From Nematostella vectensis (taxonomy: Eukaryota; Cnidaria; Anthozoa; Actiniaria; Edwardsiidae), in the NCBI RefSeq assembly GCF_932526225.1, contig NC_064037.1, positions 17,646,471-17,710,470 on the forward strand: DNA of 64,000 bases. The letters are read 5' to 3'. Made by a program: the position numbers and the translations under genes. Below, piece after piece: positions 1 through 13,600 of the stretch (positions within the stretch are counted from its first letter, which is position 1; each line of letters begins with the position of its first letter). Under the pieces are notes generated by a model. That model was given only the letters and a program-made list of their open reading frames with translations, had not been told where the DNA came from and made no database searches.

Positions 1-239
1 AATTCAACATTACCATTGTAAGATCTTTGTAATGTGGAAGGCAAGCTGATTTACATATTTTACTAAACTAGAGTTCCCCAGAGCCAGGCAGGCTTTCTTT
101 TTACATATTCTTGATTGATTTTTTTCCAATGTTTTTTTAATCAAATAAGACACATTACTCAAGACTGAAAATTATAATTTAGAGAATCAAACTGTTCTAT
201 TTCAAATTTGTATGCATTGATGTTCATTGTCTGTATTGG

Positions 240-375
240 AAAAGGTGTCTATTGATAGCAGATTGTATGTTAGAGGGTTACTGTTATTAGCAGTTTGTGT
301 ATGTGTGGGCGGAGGGGGTTACTGTTTTTAGCAGTTTGTGTGTGAGTGGAGGGGGGGTACTGTTATTAGCGGGTT
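240..375. repeat. Short tandem repeat, about 55-60 bp unit, 2-3 copies
   Basis: A unit containing TACTGTTATTAGCAGTTTGTG and a G-rich run (ggagggggt) recurs two to three times. It lies upstream of the first visible hnRNP L exon, presumably in an intron. Confidence 0.6.
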
Positions 376-411
376 TTTTAAAAAAACGTTGAGAGTTTAA
401 GCCTCCTAGAA

Positions 412-548
412 AAATGGCGAGTGCTACCTGGAGCTAGTACAGAAATATGGCAAATGTTACCTGACGCTAGTACAGAAATATGGCGAGTGCTACCTTGAGC
501 TAGTACAGAAATATGGCGAATGTTACCTGACGCTAGTACAGAAATAGT
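412..548. repeat. Four-copy repeat of about 34 bp (two-unit alternation)
   Basis: AAATATGGCGAGTGCTACC and AAATATGGCAAATGTTACC versions alternate, each followed by GAGCTAGTACAG or GACGCTAGTACAG. This gives two copies of a 68-bp dimer in the intron before exon 641. Confidence 0.7.
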
Positions 549-640
549 GGGTTTGTGACAAGGCTTTAAGGGGTGTTCTTCTTGTAGCGAAGTATTCTTT
601 TTCTGTGACTTTTGATGATCTTTGTATTTTCCATCAACAG

Positions 641-1681
641 TTATGTAACTTTGTTACCTAAAATTAGACAAGCACTTGTGGAATTTGAAGTGAGTATGGC
701 TATATTAATGCAAACATTTAATAGTATTTTTTTAAATGACAGTGTGTATCATTTCTGCTCATTTTATATATTTTTTCTTTTACGGAGTTATGATAGTCTT
801 CTCATATTTTGTTTAACAGAGTCTAGAGTCAGCTATTGCTGTTGTGACATATTCGCAGGTAAGCAAAAATACGCCATAATCGTTCACTGCTGTGTGCGTG
901 TAGACACGTTATTATCGTTCCCTGCTGTGTGCGTTTAGACACGCCATTATCGTTCACTGCTTTGTGCGTGTAAACACGCCATTATCGTTCACTGCTGTGT
1001 GCGTGTAGACACGCCATTATCGTTCACTGCTGTGTGCGTGTAGACAAGCCATTATCGTTCACTGCTGTGTGCGTGTAGACACGCCATTATCGTTCACTGC
1101 TGTGTGCGTGTAGACACGCCATTATCGTTCACTGCTGTGTGCGTGTAGACACGCCATTATCGTTCACTGCTGTGTGCGTGTAGACACGCCATTATCGTTC
1201 ACTGCTGTGTGCGTGTAAACATGCCATTTTCATTCACTGCTTTGTGCGTGTAAACATGCCATTACCGTTCACTGCTTTGTGCGTGTAGACACGCCATTAT
1301 CGTTTATTGCTGTGTGTGCGTGTAAACATGCCATTTTCATTCACTGCTTTGTGCGTGTAAACATGCCATTATCGTTCACTGCTGTGTGCGTGTAGACACG
1401 CCATTACCGTTCACTGCTGTGTGCGTGTAGACACGCCTTTATCGTTCACTGCTGTGTGCGTGTAGACAAGCCGTTATCGTTCACTGCTGTGTGCGTGTAA
1501 ACATGCCATTTTCATTCACTGCTTTGTGCGTGTAAACATGCCATTATCGTTCACTGCTTTGTGCGTGTAAACATGCCATTATCGTTCACTGCTGTGTGCG
1601 TGTTTCTCGACAGACCAGCCCCCTCACCGTACTTGGTAGACAAATGTTCGTAAACTACTCAAAGAGTCAAGAGATCAAGAG
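641..1681 (+). CDS. HNRNPL: hnRNP L exons covering the second half of RRM1
   Basis: Three exons (641-689, 820-858, 1614-1681) encode YVTLLPKIRQALVEFE, SLESAIAVVTYSQ and TSPLTVLGRQMFVNYSKSQE. These are the RNP1 strand, helix 2 and beta 4 of RRM1, ending in the NYS-x-SQ signature that hnRNP L has at this point. The first base completes a Ser codon from an upstream exon. Donors are gtgagt, gtaagc and gtacgc. The 859-1613 intron is almost entirely a 35-bp minisatellite. Confidence 0.9.
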
Positions 1682-4600
1682 GTACGCCCCCCCGCCCCCC
1701 CCCCCCCCCCATCAACCCATCCCTTGCACACGTGACATTATTTTGTCGTATGTTTGAAAAAAAAATAGCAAGGAAAAAAGTCCATTACGCCATAAGTATA
1801 GACCCTATTGTCAGCCAAACCTTTATTATTGTTTTTATTTAATATTAGAAGGCACATTATTGTTAAAATCTCGAAATAGCCATCTTAAAAAATAAAACTT
1901 ATTTGCCAAATTAAAAAAAAATCGCATTGGCTTCCATAAATCCACCAAGGAAATGGATGCTTTTTCGCACTTGGTACTTTGCTGGGATGACAAAATGGCG
2001 GCTGGCAGAGGCTGTTTAATTGTCGCGACGTCAGCATTTCTCGATTTTCAAATGCCGATATTTCGCGGCACTATTTTTGAAAACACAGGTCACTTTCATT
2101 TTCACGATTTTTCCATCTCGGCAAAATAAAAAGCAAGCAAAAACAACACAAGCAAAAAATAACCAAAACAAAGAGTAATGTTTATCAAAGCAAAGAGTAA
2201 TCTCTACTTTTTTAATATGTCAAAACCAACAACAACATAGACGCGTCACCCTAAACAGTCTGTCAGTCGCCATTTTGTCATCCTAGCAAAGTACCAAGTG
2301 CGAAAAAGCATCCATTTTCATCGGTGGATTTGAGGAAACCAATGCGATATTTTCGATTGAATTTGGTAAATAAAGTATCAAACTTTATTTTTAGATGGTT
2401 ATTTCGAGATTTTAGTACATTATTCGACTCCAATTTTAAATGAAAACAATATCAAAGGTGTGACTGATGATGTGACTGAAGGGCCATTTTTTTTGAAACC
2501 GCGAAATATTATTACATATCATAAAGCCGTCATTACATTTACGCTTGATACATGGTACAATGTATCATGTCAATAATATCTGATAATATCACCCTTTATT
2601 TTTTTTTACTCAGGGACAAAGTCCTGAATGGCGACAGTAACGGAGCGTGTGCTGAGGCGAGTAACATACTCCTGCTCACCATCATCAACCCGCTGCACCC
2701 CATCAACGTGGTAAGATTCCGGGAAGCCTGTGGTACCACGTGCGCGTGTCTAGTGTATGCCATTTACCGCTAAAACCACAGGACTTGAATTTGTATATAT
2801 ATCTTTATATTTGTATCTTGATGTGTAGAAAAAACACGCAAACTACTGTTTCATCCCTACAAGCCTATTTCGTGGTGGCCCATTAATCAGGAGATCTTGA
2901 TGTCTAGAAAAAACACGCAAACTACTGTTTCATCCCTACAAGCCTGTTTCGTGGTGGCCCATTAATCAGGAGATTTATTAAGAATAATCGTTACCATCGC
3001 TTATCAGAGGCTCATTAGTGAGCCCCTGCGCTTATATACAGTATATATACATAATTTACATCGAGATACATATCCCGCTCTACATACGTGTATTGAGCAC
3101 TCTTATATAAACGCCTAAACTTACGCATTATCTTTATCTTTATATATATTTTTTCTTTTTTTTTTTTAGAAAATCCTTCATAAGATTTGTAGTCCCAGTG
3201 GCAAAGTGCTCAGGATTGTTATTTTTCACAAGAATGGACTTCAAGCGTTAGTGGAATATCCTTTTAAACTTTAACTATTTTTGGAAACAAAAATGGGAAG
3301 AAAAAACGTGTATGGTGATCTTTGCTTAACAGCACGAAACTTGAAAATTGGCCAATCATGTGCGAGAATAGCGGGCTGCCCAGGCTACCGCCGCCATTGT
3401 ATTTAAAAAGTGCACATCCCTTTGCAACGCTTATTTAATATATAATTGCAAATTTACCAATCGAATAGTACTTTATGTTTTTTATATAAGCACTTTCGAA
3501 TTCCTCACCGTCGTCTAAAACGAAAAGGAAAAAGTCGAGGAATTTGACCAATTTTGTGGGCCTTCTTGTGAAGAGTGGGAATAGTGATGGCGAATGACAC
3601 TTGTTTTACCCTTGACTGTTGCCACGTTCGACTCGGTCGAGTCCGCAGAGCGAGCCCTGGCTGTGCTAAATGGACAGGATATTTACGCCGGCTGCTGCAC
3701 GCTCAAGATTGACTATTCCAAGGTATAATTTTAAAAATTTTGGACAATTTTCTTTTTTCGTCGCATAAAATTCAGCCGTATAGAATGTTTACAATTTTAT
3801 ACATGGTTATTCGGCGTCTAGAACCATTTTATACGGCCAGTCGAGTTAAATACGGGGCCAGGCGCATAATTGGTTAGATTGGTTTTAGACGCCGTATTAT
3901 CCATGCGCTTTTTCTCAAAGTCAAATGGCGACGCCGGGGGGTGATCGTCCTATCTTTCAGGGTATAAAATTTTATCAACTGCGAATCCTGAGGGGGTGGG
4001 GGTTTCAACGAATCTTCCGATTTTGATTTCATTTAGGGGATTTGACACTAATTGATTATCCTATCCAATAACAATCCGACTCCAAATTCGTCACAATATG
4101 GACGACAAGTGGCAGGACAGGTATCGAAAGCTAAAAATGTGTTTCCAGTGCTATCTCTTAGTGTTAGAAATTGCTTCGACACCACTCAATGTGCTATCTT
4201 TTAGGGGTAAGAATTGCTGTTGACTACACCCAAAGTGCTAAAAGGAATCAAATTGATTTTGCTGACGATCCCCACGGCTTGTTAGTGATGGTTCCCCCGG
4301 GGGAATGTACCGCTGTCATCGTAATAGCACGGTCTCTAGGCTGCTAGATTTAAATTATATACGCCTAATTTAATACGGCGTCTTAATCCAATCCACTTAC
4401 GTCGACTAAACCTCGAGTTTTTTTCCCGGGGCGACTTTAATGCGGCCTTTACAGCGGGCCTTAAGAGTCGAAATCGTCGCAGCGTGACTTCTGCGAATCC
4501 AAGATGCTATGTCTCGTTTGGGAATAGCGCTTAGTCAAACACGTGAACCTACAATCAGTAAGGGAGAGAATCCCTGTACTTAAAACGTGACTAAATTTCG

Positions 4601-7600
4601 AAGCAGGATAGTGGTTAGTTTGTTTTTTAATAGTTGAATTAAAAAATCATTTAAGTTTGAAGCAAACTCAAACCACTATCCTACAACAATTAAACAAAAT
4701 TGGAATCATTCCGGCATGTTAAAGAAGCAATTTTTAATGAAGCCAGGTGCTCGGGCGCGTGCGCGGGCGGCCGGAACTATTAACTAAAAAAGCCAAGGGA
4801 AATATCTGTCACGTGAACAACATGGCTCCCCTAGAACACACCACCCTGCCCAACCCCTCCCGACCCACTGGGTCTTATTGGGTCCAGGATCATGTATTTC
4901 TGCGTTGTTTTAACAGTTTATTTTTCATTTATTTTCATTTTTAGAAGGCCAAAAAACTTAACGTGTTCAAGAACGACGACGAGACGTGGGACTACACCGG
5001 AGCACTGAACGGCACCTCCGGTAAGGCGCATGCGCAATGAGCAGCAGTAGTATAGAGGGAGAGATTCGCTGAAAGTTTTGCAGCTTAGGTGCTACAAACG
5101 GGGCAAAAAGTAAACGCGAGACGGGGCAATTTTCGGGCGCCTTGAAATTCTAACAGTTGGATTTTTTGTTGTTGTCTCTTATCAATAACATTTTTCTGAA
5201 AGTGTTTTTTTTATTTACTCTGAATTCTACTCTTGCTTGTTTGACCGAAACCATATACTTTATATATCAAAGTTTGACCTGGAACAAATTCAAACAGTAG
5301 CTTTCTCTTCGGAAAACGTTTATTTACCAAGATCGGCGCTCGGGAACATCTCTAAATCTCGCGATTAATGTTTTGTCAGCCATCTTGGATTCTATTGCCT
5401 TTTATGCGAGCCCTAGCCTGCAAGCTCGACAAAGTTTTGGATTCCAAACTTGAATACGCTATACAGGAGGAATTGTTTCTGTTATGATAGAACTATCTTG
5501 CTAACAATGCTTCGATAGAAAAGATGAATTCCTTCAATAACTTTGTGAAATAACCAAATTTATCTAAACCTGTACTCACTAGGGATACGGCACAATTTGC
5601 AGCCGCAAGCCGCAGACATTAAGTGCTAAGATAAACAACAATTGAATGACTGACAAAAAATATCGCTAGATTTAGATCCCGTGTTTTGATTTTGGTACTC
5701 TATCAGTATCTGTTATTAGTAAATATCCCTACGTCTTAAATCTGCCGAGATTAATGCGAATTTGTTCCGGGCTGTCATTCTTTTTGGCGTAAAATGACAG
5801 GACTAATGATTTCATACATCTTTGTGTAAATGTTTGTTATTTTACCATAAGTAAAATTAACACGGGTCGCGGATCACCCCGAAAAGTGGAGTGTGGCCGG
5901 GGGGTTTGGGGAGGGTCTGGTTGCTCTCGAAAAGGGTCCTGGATCACCATAGGAGTGAACTCCTATCGGTTCGTTTACAAGACAGTTGAGATAACTGGCT
6001 TATCGCAAAAGTCGCTGTTTTCATGTTTTTCATGCACATAACATTTCCACAGCTCATCAGTATACTACTCGCGGCCAATTATTAGAAGCCTGGGCGCTAC
6101 TCTAGGGACGAGTCGATTGTGCTAGTAAAACTGACATATTATGCTATTAGCATTGCTCGCTTTTAATCAAAATCATGCTCGCTTTTAAGAATTAGGCTTA
6201 TTTTTTTCAACATTATGCTCGACGAAAAATGATCAAAACAATAAAAAATCTTAAACCTCTTTAATATGGGCTTAAATTAAGCGATAGTACAGCAACCCCT
6301 CAAAATACAAAACTTTAATGCGAGACTCATGAAATGCAAAGCTTTACTATCTGTAACGCATCAACAGAGATCCAATGCTATGTTATACGGAAGCATCATG
6401 CTTGTCACTAATCGAAGCGCATTATCTTGCTGATCACGGCTGCACTTTCTTGGCGGCCGAGGGCCAATGAGGTTGACTCAACTTTCCTCTCCTCATGAAC
6501 AGCAACAACACTTTAAGAGAGAGAGCAAGAGTGGGACTGGGAACATGTTTTTTCTAAAATTCCTGTTCCTGTTCTTTTCCATCTTATCAGCCCCCCCCCC
6601 CCCCACCACACACCGTGTGTGTGGCACAAAATAACATACATGCACAAATTTCTCGAATCTGATTGGATGAGAGCAGTGCAGTTTAAATATAATACCTATG
6701 ACTGCGCACCTCCCCTCGTCCATACTGGAACGCACCTGAAAATTTGTAACAGTGCAATTACATACGAATTCAAAATCCACGAAAATGTGTATTTTCCTAT
6801 TATTTTACGCAGTAGATATACTCTAAACAATATTAAAAACATTTTCAGAGAAAAAATTCAAGCTTTAGAAAGAAAAAGCGAGAAAATGAAAATTGTTTGG
6901 ATTTTGATCCGAAAATTTTCCATGTTGCCGAATATTGCCAGTTTTTTATTTTTTATTGGCAGCGCGGTTTTATTGTTGCAAGTTCTTTGCAATTATGCCA
7001 TAAATTATGCTAGCGCGATCGAGTCGTCACTAGCCTGTGGCACCCAGGGTATCTATTGATTATGAGAGAAAGATTTCCCTTTCTGCCCTTTGACAAATGG
7101 AGAGACAGAAAATGTCTGGGCTGAATGAGCGTAGAGAAGCCAGTGAAAAAGCTAATCCAGTAAGGGCATGATACGGCTGACACGTGCCTGCGTTCATGTT
7201 GGCCAGCAGTCCTACACATCATGCTTCTCGCCTCTTTCTACCGTTCTTCATACTCAACCACGCAACCGACCAACAAATTTTAGTTTGACTGGCAAACCAT
7301 TTGGTCCAAAATGCTTAACGCAGGAGAACGGCTCTCCCAGAACTCGTGCGCTAGCAGGATGATGTGTATGACGTCACGAGGAGGTCCCGGATGTCGCAAG
7401 GTATTTTGCATGCCATTTTGCGCATGGCTGAACTGTGCCAACCCCTTAAATTGACCGGCACAAAGCATGATTTTTTATTGCGTTATTTTAGAATGTTTAT
7501 TTTGTAATCTATTTTTGAAAGTGGTTCTCAGAACTAAGGCATTGTGGCGAGTCAGAGATGACACTGACGGTTTCTCTCGTTGTTTAGGTATACCCAGCAA

Positions 7601-10600
7601 GACTGCCCTCTTGGGAACGGGTCTACTCTCCGCCATATCTGGTGCGTAATGTTTTTTTTTTAATTGCGTCACAGTGAACCATTCAAGTTCAAAGTTCGGG
7701 GACTTTTGGTCCTTGTATTTTCCTTCAATCGAAACAATTTTACAACATTATTGTTTAGTCGGATAGTTGGAAAATAGGCGAAATTTGCTAGTGCGCGCCG
7801 ATGCTCATGCCTGCGTGCCTAATGTTTTCCAATTTAGGAAACGACTCCCCAGACTCGTCAGAGCTGAATTCACCACCTAATGGTACCATATCATCAATGA
7901 ATGGCAAACTGACCGAAAACTTAGGTAAGCTTAGCTGTGGTACAAAATTGCTTGTTTCATTTCATTGAAATTTGTTTTTGATGCGAGAGCGTGTTGTTTT
8001 AACATCTACAGGATCGACAAGTAGTTCAATTCCCCTGTCAACTGAAGTCATCGCTCGTGCCGCAGCCTTTCCGACTGTTCAAAGTGAGTTTAAACGCAGG
8101 GTAAACGCGGTCTTGCAACTTACAAAGTTTGAGTAAAGCAGCATTTCTGTAAATTTCTGGAAGCGTAGTTCTCCCAACGCGGCTTTTCCGACATAAGCAA
8201 ATTTTTGTTAACGCTGTCTTTTCTTAACTTAAAAAAAATTGAAAAAGTTTGTGTAAGCGCGGTCTTTCGAAATCTCAAAATCCTCTTAGTTGTCAACATT
8301 TTCAGTTACCACGACAAGAATATAGAAATAATGTTATGTATATGCAACTTTCTAACTTTGTCGAGTCCTCGGGAACTCAAACCCCGCACCCCTTACACTA
8401 ACCGAGGCTTGTGAGCCATTATCGAATTATCGTTTTGTTTAAAATTTATACCTTTGTTCTTCATCTTATCGACTGTTCTGGTTAAAACACGCTGTGTGTT
8501 TTATCAAAAAGTAAAGTCTCTCTTCCCTTCAGCAATAGCCAGAACGCCTTGATAATCTTGCATTCTTAACATGCAAATAATTCACCTGACCGTATACCTC
8601 CCTAGCGCGAACCCAGGATAGGTCTGCCAAGCTGATTCATTTGCCCGTAAAAAAAGGCTAACTCCATACACGGTGTATTACTTATATTGTATAATCACAT
8701 GCTCATGTGGCCGTTTTCGCAACATTTACCCTTTATGTAAATGTTGGGCTTTTGCTCGCTTGTCGCTGAAAAAATCCATGTTGCGAATAACAAAACGATC
8801 TGATGTAATTCTTCCAAAATATATGCCATAATAACCTACACAAATACTATGGCAAAATAAATAAATAAAATGCAAGAATGTAGAGGATTAGGTGAGACCT
8901 AGAAATGGGTGATCTATTTTGTTAATTTTCGTGCATAAGAGCACAACAAAAAGCCGTTTTTATTGACAAGAAATAAAATGTAAATGCTACGGCCGTCAAT
9001 GCGTTGTATCGTTCTTTTAAGAGTTCATACCTCATTCCCTCCTTTTTAGGTTAGCCAGCTAATGATTTAACTGGTGAATCTTGGCCGTTTTATTTGATAA
9101 TCCTAGATATATCAATCACAGTTTCAGTTTTAATACATAATATATTTTATCGAGCGCTAATTAATATTAGGAAGGTTGTCTTTAAAATGAAGTTATTTAT
9201 TCAGCCGAATGACTGAAATTAAAGACCCACATAATAAAAATTAACTATTTAATGTCATAATTGCGAATGAAATGGTTAATTGAGAAAGGGATGTATACAA
9301 ATCAATCCTTTTCGTGGCATCATTTTATCGAGTCAACCCACCGAACACTATTGGCGCAGGGTCGTAGCAACTATACCCACGACCACCGGGAAGCAAGAAA
9401 AACTAAAAGCAATGTCAATTGAAAATATCGCATCAAGTCAAAAAACCCATACACATTAACAACATTCTTTCTTCCAAGCATTTGTATAAAAATAGAACAT
9501 TTTGTTAAAAGGAGGTATGGTTTTCATCTGACGTTCTTGACGCGGCTCAGTTCACTGTGCAATAAACGCCGCTCAGTTTAGTAATAATTATGAAAACCGA
9601 AACCAAAATCGAATCGAAATAACGATACTTTCTGAACAAACCATTGTATGAAATAAGCTGGATTTATACCAGGAAAAGTTAATAGTTTTGTATCATTTAG
9701 GTAGTTTTGGATTGTTCAAATCTACATTATTCGAGGCAAAAAGATAAAAACAAATGCTAAGTGATACGGAACTACATACACTACTGTACACTGTACACTA
9801 CTACAGTATCTGGATTTTGTGGAAGGCATGCGTGACACAAGGATCGACTGCTTTGCAGACCAAGTACCATGGGTACTACTGTACTGCTGGCCTCACGATA
9901 ACATTTCGCTTGGAGGTTCATGGGATTCCCCTTAACTGCGAATTGTGACGGTTTTGCGTTAAAATGTGTCTTACCGTTTTCTTTTTGTGTCTTAGGTATT
10001 CTCGCCAAGGTCGCGTCTCTTCAAAGCAACAAGAGCCCCACAGGATCATGTGAGCTTAGAGCTTGATTTCCTTTTGTATCTCATTCCTCAACAGTATTTT
10101 GCCTAATTCAGTGCGTTGAATTCATAATTGTTGTCAATAAGTACAAATATCTATGTACCATGTTTGGTTATTACTCCTGACCATGTATATCACCGTCCTA
10201 CTCTTGGTATTGAGTACTTTTTTTCAATCACCGTGTGTGCTAATCTAACGAACCCAACGAGTTCTATTCAAATTTCTGAGCTCTCTACTTTCCAACTCAC
10301 CTTGATCCACCGAACCCAAATGAACATTTGCAGAAACCGGAACCATATGGCAAAAGCATAATCTAAGTTTTCCCATCTATCTTTCCAGCACCAAGTCCTC
10401 CTGGCCTTACAGCCGAAAGCGCTAAGACCCTCCTTGGCTTGTCACCCTTCAGCCTATCACAGCCAGGGCTCCTGGGGGCATTGCCAGGCCTTAGTCAGCA
10501 GACTCAGCTAACGAATGGGGTGCACGCCAGTGCCATGTCCTCACCCACTCTCAGCTCCCCCGACTGGGGTAAGAGCGTGAGCAGGGTGTGGCCAGGGCTA

Positions 10601-13600
10601 GAGGCACAGCCCGCCCAGACGCCTACCACGACCCAAGTCAGTACACAGGCACTGAGCACTGGTAAGACATCGTTACGATGCCGTCCTGTTTCTTACTTTG
10701 GTCAAGAGATCGGCCGAAAGAGGCGGGTCGAGGGGTTTCGGTAACTGGTTTTAGGTTTGTCGTATTGTATATTAGAGGATGGTAACGTTCTTATTTTATT
10801 AGGGGGCGGGGCTTGTTGTGTAGCGATCTCATCTTCTAATTTCTCATCGTAGCAGGGGGGACTGGTTGTGTGCTCATGGTCTACGGACTGAATCACGAGA
10901 AGATGAACTGCGAGAGAATATTTAATTTATTCTGTCTCTATGGCAACGTCATCAAAGTAAGTTGGATAAGCATAGAAACCACCCAACCCTAATAGCACAT
11001 ATATCGCATAGATATAGAATCTGGGTTATGACTGACCTGTTCCACGAGCACAGACTTCATCAGTTGTGATGCAATACAAGCCGTAGCTTTGATGATTTCA
11101 CATGCTCGAAAATAGAACATAAAAATATCATCAGTGACATTTTGAGCGCTTAGGCCTAAATGAACGGCGTTGCTCCGTTCTGGTACGGTTGAGATTTGAG
11201 TATAGAGCGGTTCCACATAAACATGGGGTCTAGTTTCTTATTAATTCTATTTCGTGCGCATTTAACGACGCTCTAACATCGTATTATCCGCCTTAATCTA
11301 AGCCTTAGATACATCAAGATAATACAAACAATGTGTGTACATATTACCACAGGCTTTATCGGGTTTCGTTCATTTTCTAGTATTAAAGTAAGGGAACTAA
11401 TAAGTAATACTTTGTCTGTCCTTAGGTAAAGTTCCTGACCAATAAGCCAGGGGCTTGTATGGTTCAGATGTCAGACAAGATCGCCTCAGAGATGATAATT
11501 AGAAATCTAAGTGGAGCCACGATATTCGATAACAAGATCAATATTATGTGAGTCCAACAGTAGTTTACAGTACCCCCTACCTACCTACTACAACAGTACT
11601 ATATAGTACCCCCAGCACCCACTACAACAGTAGTATATAGTACCCCCAGCACCCACTACAACAGTACTATATAGTACCCCCAGCACCCACTGCAACAGTA
11701 GAATATAGTACCCCCACCACCCACTACAACAGTACTATATAGTACCCCCACCACCCACTACAACAGTACTATATAGAACCCCCAGCACCCACTACAACAG
11801 TACTATATAGTACCCCCACCACCCACTACAACAGTAGTATATAGTACCCCCACCACCCACTACAACAGTACTATATAGTACCCCCCACCACCCACTACAA
11901 CAGTAGTATTTTGTACCCCCACCACCCACTACAATAGTAGTATATAGTACCCCCACCACCCACTACAACAGTAGTATATAGTACCCCCAGCACCCACTAC
12001 AACAGTACTATATAGTACCCCCACCACCCACTACAACAGTACTATATAGTACCCCCACCACCCACTACAACAGTACTATATAGTACCCCCACCACCCACT
12101 ACAACAGTAGTATATAGTACCCCCACCACCCACTACAACAGTACTATATAGTACCCCCACCACCCACTACAACAGTAGTATTTTGTACCCCCACCACCCA
12201 CTACAATAGTAGTATATAGTACCCCCCACCACCCACTACAACAGTAGTATATAGTACCCCCAGCACCCACTACAACAGTACTATATAGTACCCCCACCAC
12301 CCACTACAACAGTACTATATAGTACCCCCACCACCCACTACAACAGTACTATATAGTACCCCCCACCACCCACTAAAACAGTAGTATATAGTACCCCCAC
12401 CACTTACTACAACAGTAGTATATAGTACCCCCACCACCCATTACAACAGTAGTATATAGTACCCCCCACCACCCACTACAACAGTACTATATAGTACCCC
12501 CACCACCCACTACAATAGTAGTATATAGTACCCCCACCACCCACTACAACAGTAGTATATAATACCCCCACCACCTACTACAACAGTACTATATAGTACC
12601 CCCCACCACCTACTACAACAGTACTATATAGTACCCCCACCACCCACTACAACAGTAGTATTTTGTACCCCCACCACCCACTACAATAGTAGTATATAGT
12701 ACCCCCACCACCCACTACAACAGTAGTATATAGTACCCCCAGCACCCACTACAACAGTACTATATAGTACCCCCACCACCCACTACAACAGTACTATATA
12801 GTACCCCCCACCACCCACTACAACAGTACTATATAGTACCCCCACCACCCACTAAAACAGTAGTATATAGTACCCCCACCACCTACTACAACAGTAGTAT
12901 ATAGTACCCCCACCTCCCATTACAACAGTAGTATATAGTACCCCCCACCACCCACTACAACAGTACTATATAGTACCCCCACCACCCACTACAACAGTAG
13001 TATTTTGTACCCCCACCACCCACTACAACAGTAGTATATAGTACCCCCACCACCCACTACAACAGTAGTATATAGTACCCCCACCACCCATTACAACAGT
13101 AGTATATAGTACCCCCCACCACCCACTACAATAGTACTATATAGTACCCCCACCACCCACTACAACAGTAGTATATAGTACCCCCACCACCCACTACAAC
13201 AGTAATATATAGTACCCCCACCACCCACTACAACAGTAGTATATAGTACCCCCACCACCCACTACAACAGTAGTATATAGTACCCCCACCACCCACTACA
13301 ACAGTAGTATATAGTACCCCCACCACCCACTACAACAGTAGTATATAGTACCCCCCACCACCCACTACAATAGTAGAATATAGTACCCCCAGCACCCACT
13401 ACAACAGTACTATATAGTACCCCCACCACCCACTACAACAGTAGTATATAGTACCCCCCACCACCCACTACAACAGTAGTATTTTGTACCCCCACCACCC
13501 ACTACAACAGTAGTATATAGTACCCACACCACCCACTACAACAGTAATATATAGTACCCCCCACCACCCACTACAACAGTAGTAAATAGTACCCCCAGCA

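Larger units (their letters stand above)
2828..2985. repeat. 79-bp direct repeat, two copies
   Basis: A unit starting GAAAAAACACGCAAACTACTG and ending in TTAATCAGGAGAT occurs at 2828 and again at 2907, with very few differences. Each copy carries a hammerhead-like core on the - strand. Confidence 0.85.

Noticed and set aside
4747-4944. 65-codon open frame running into exon 4945
   Set aside because: The acceptor at 4943-4944 and family alignment show the exon starts at 4945. The upstream part is intron.
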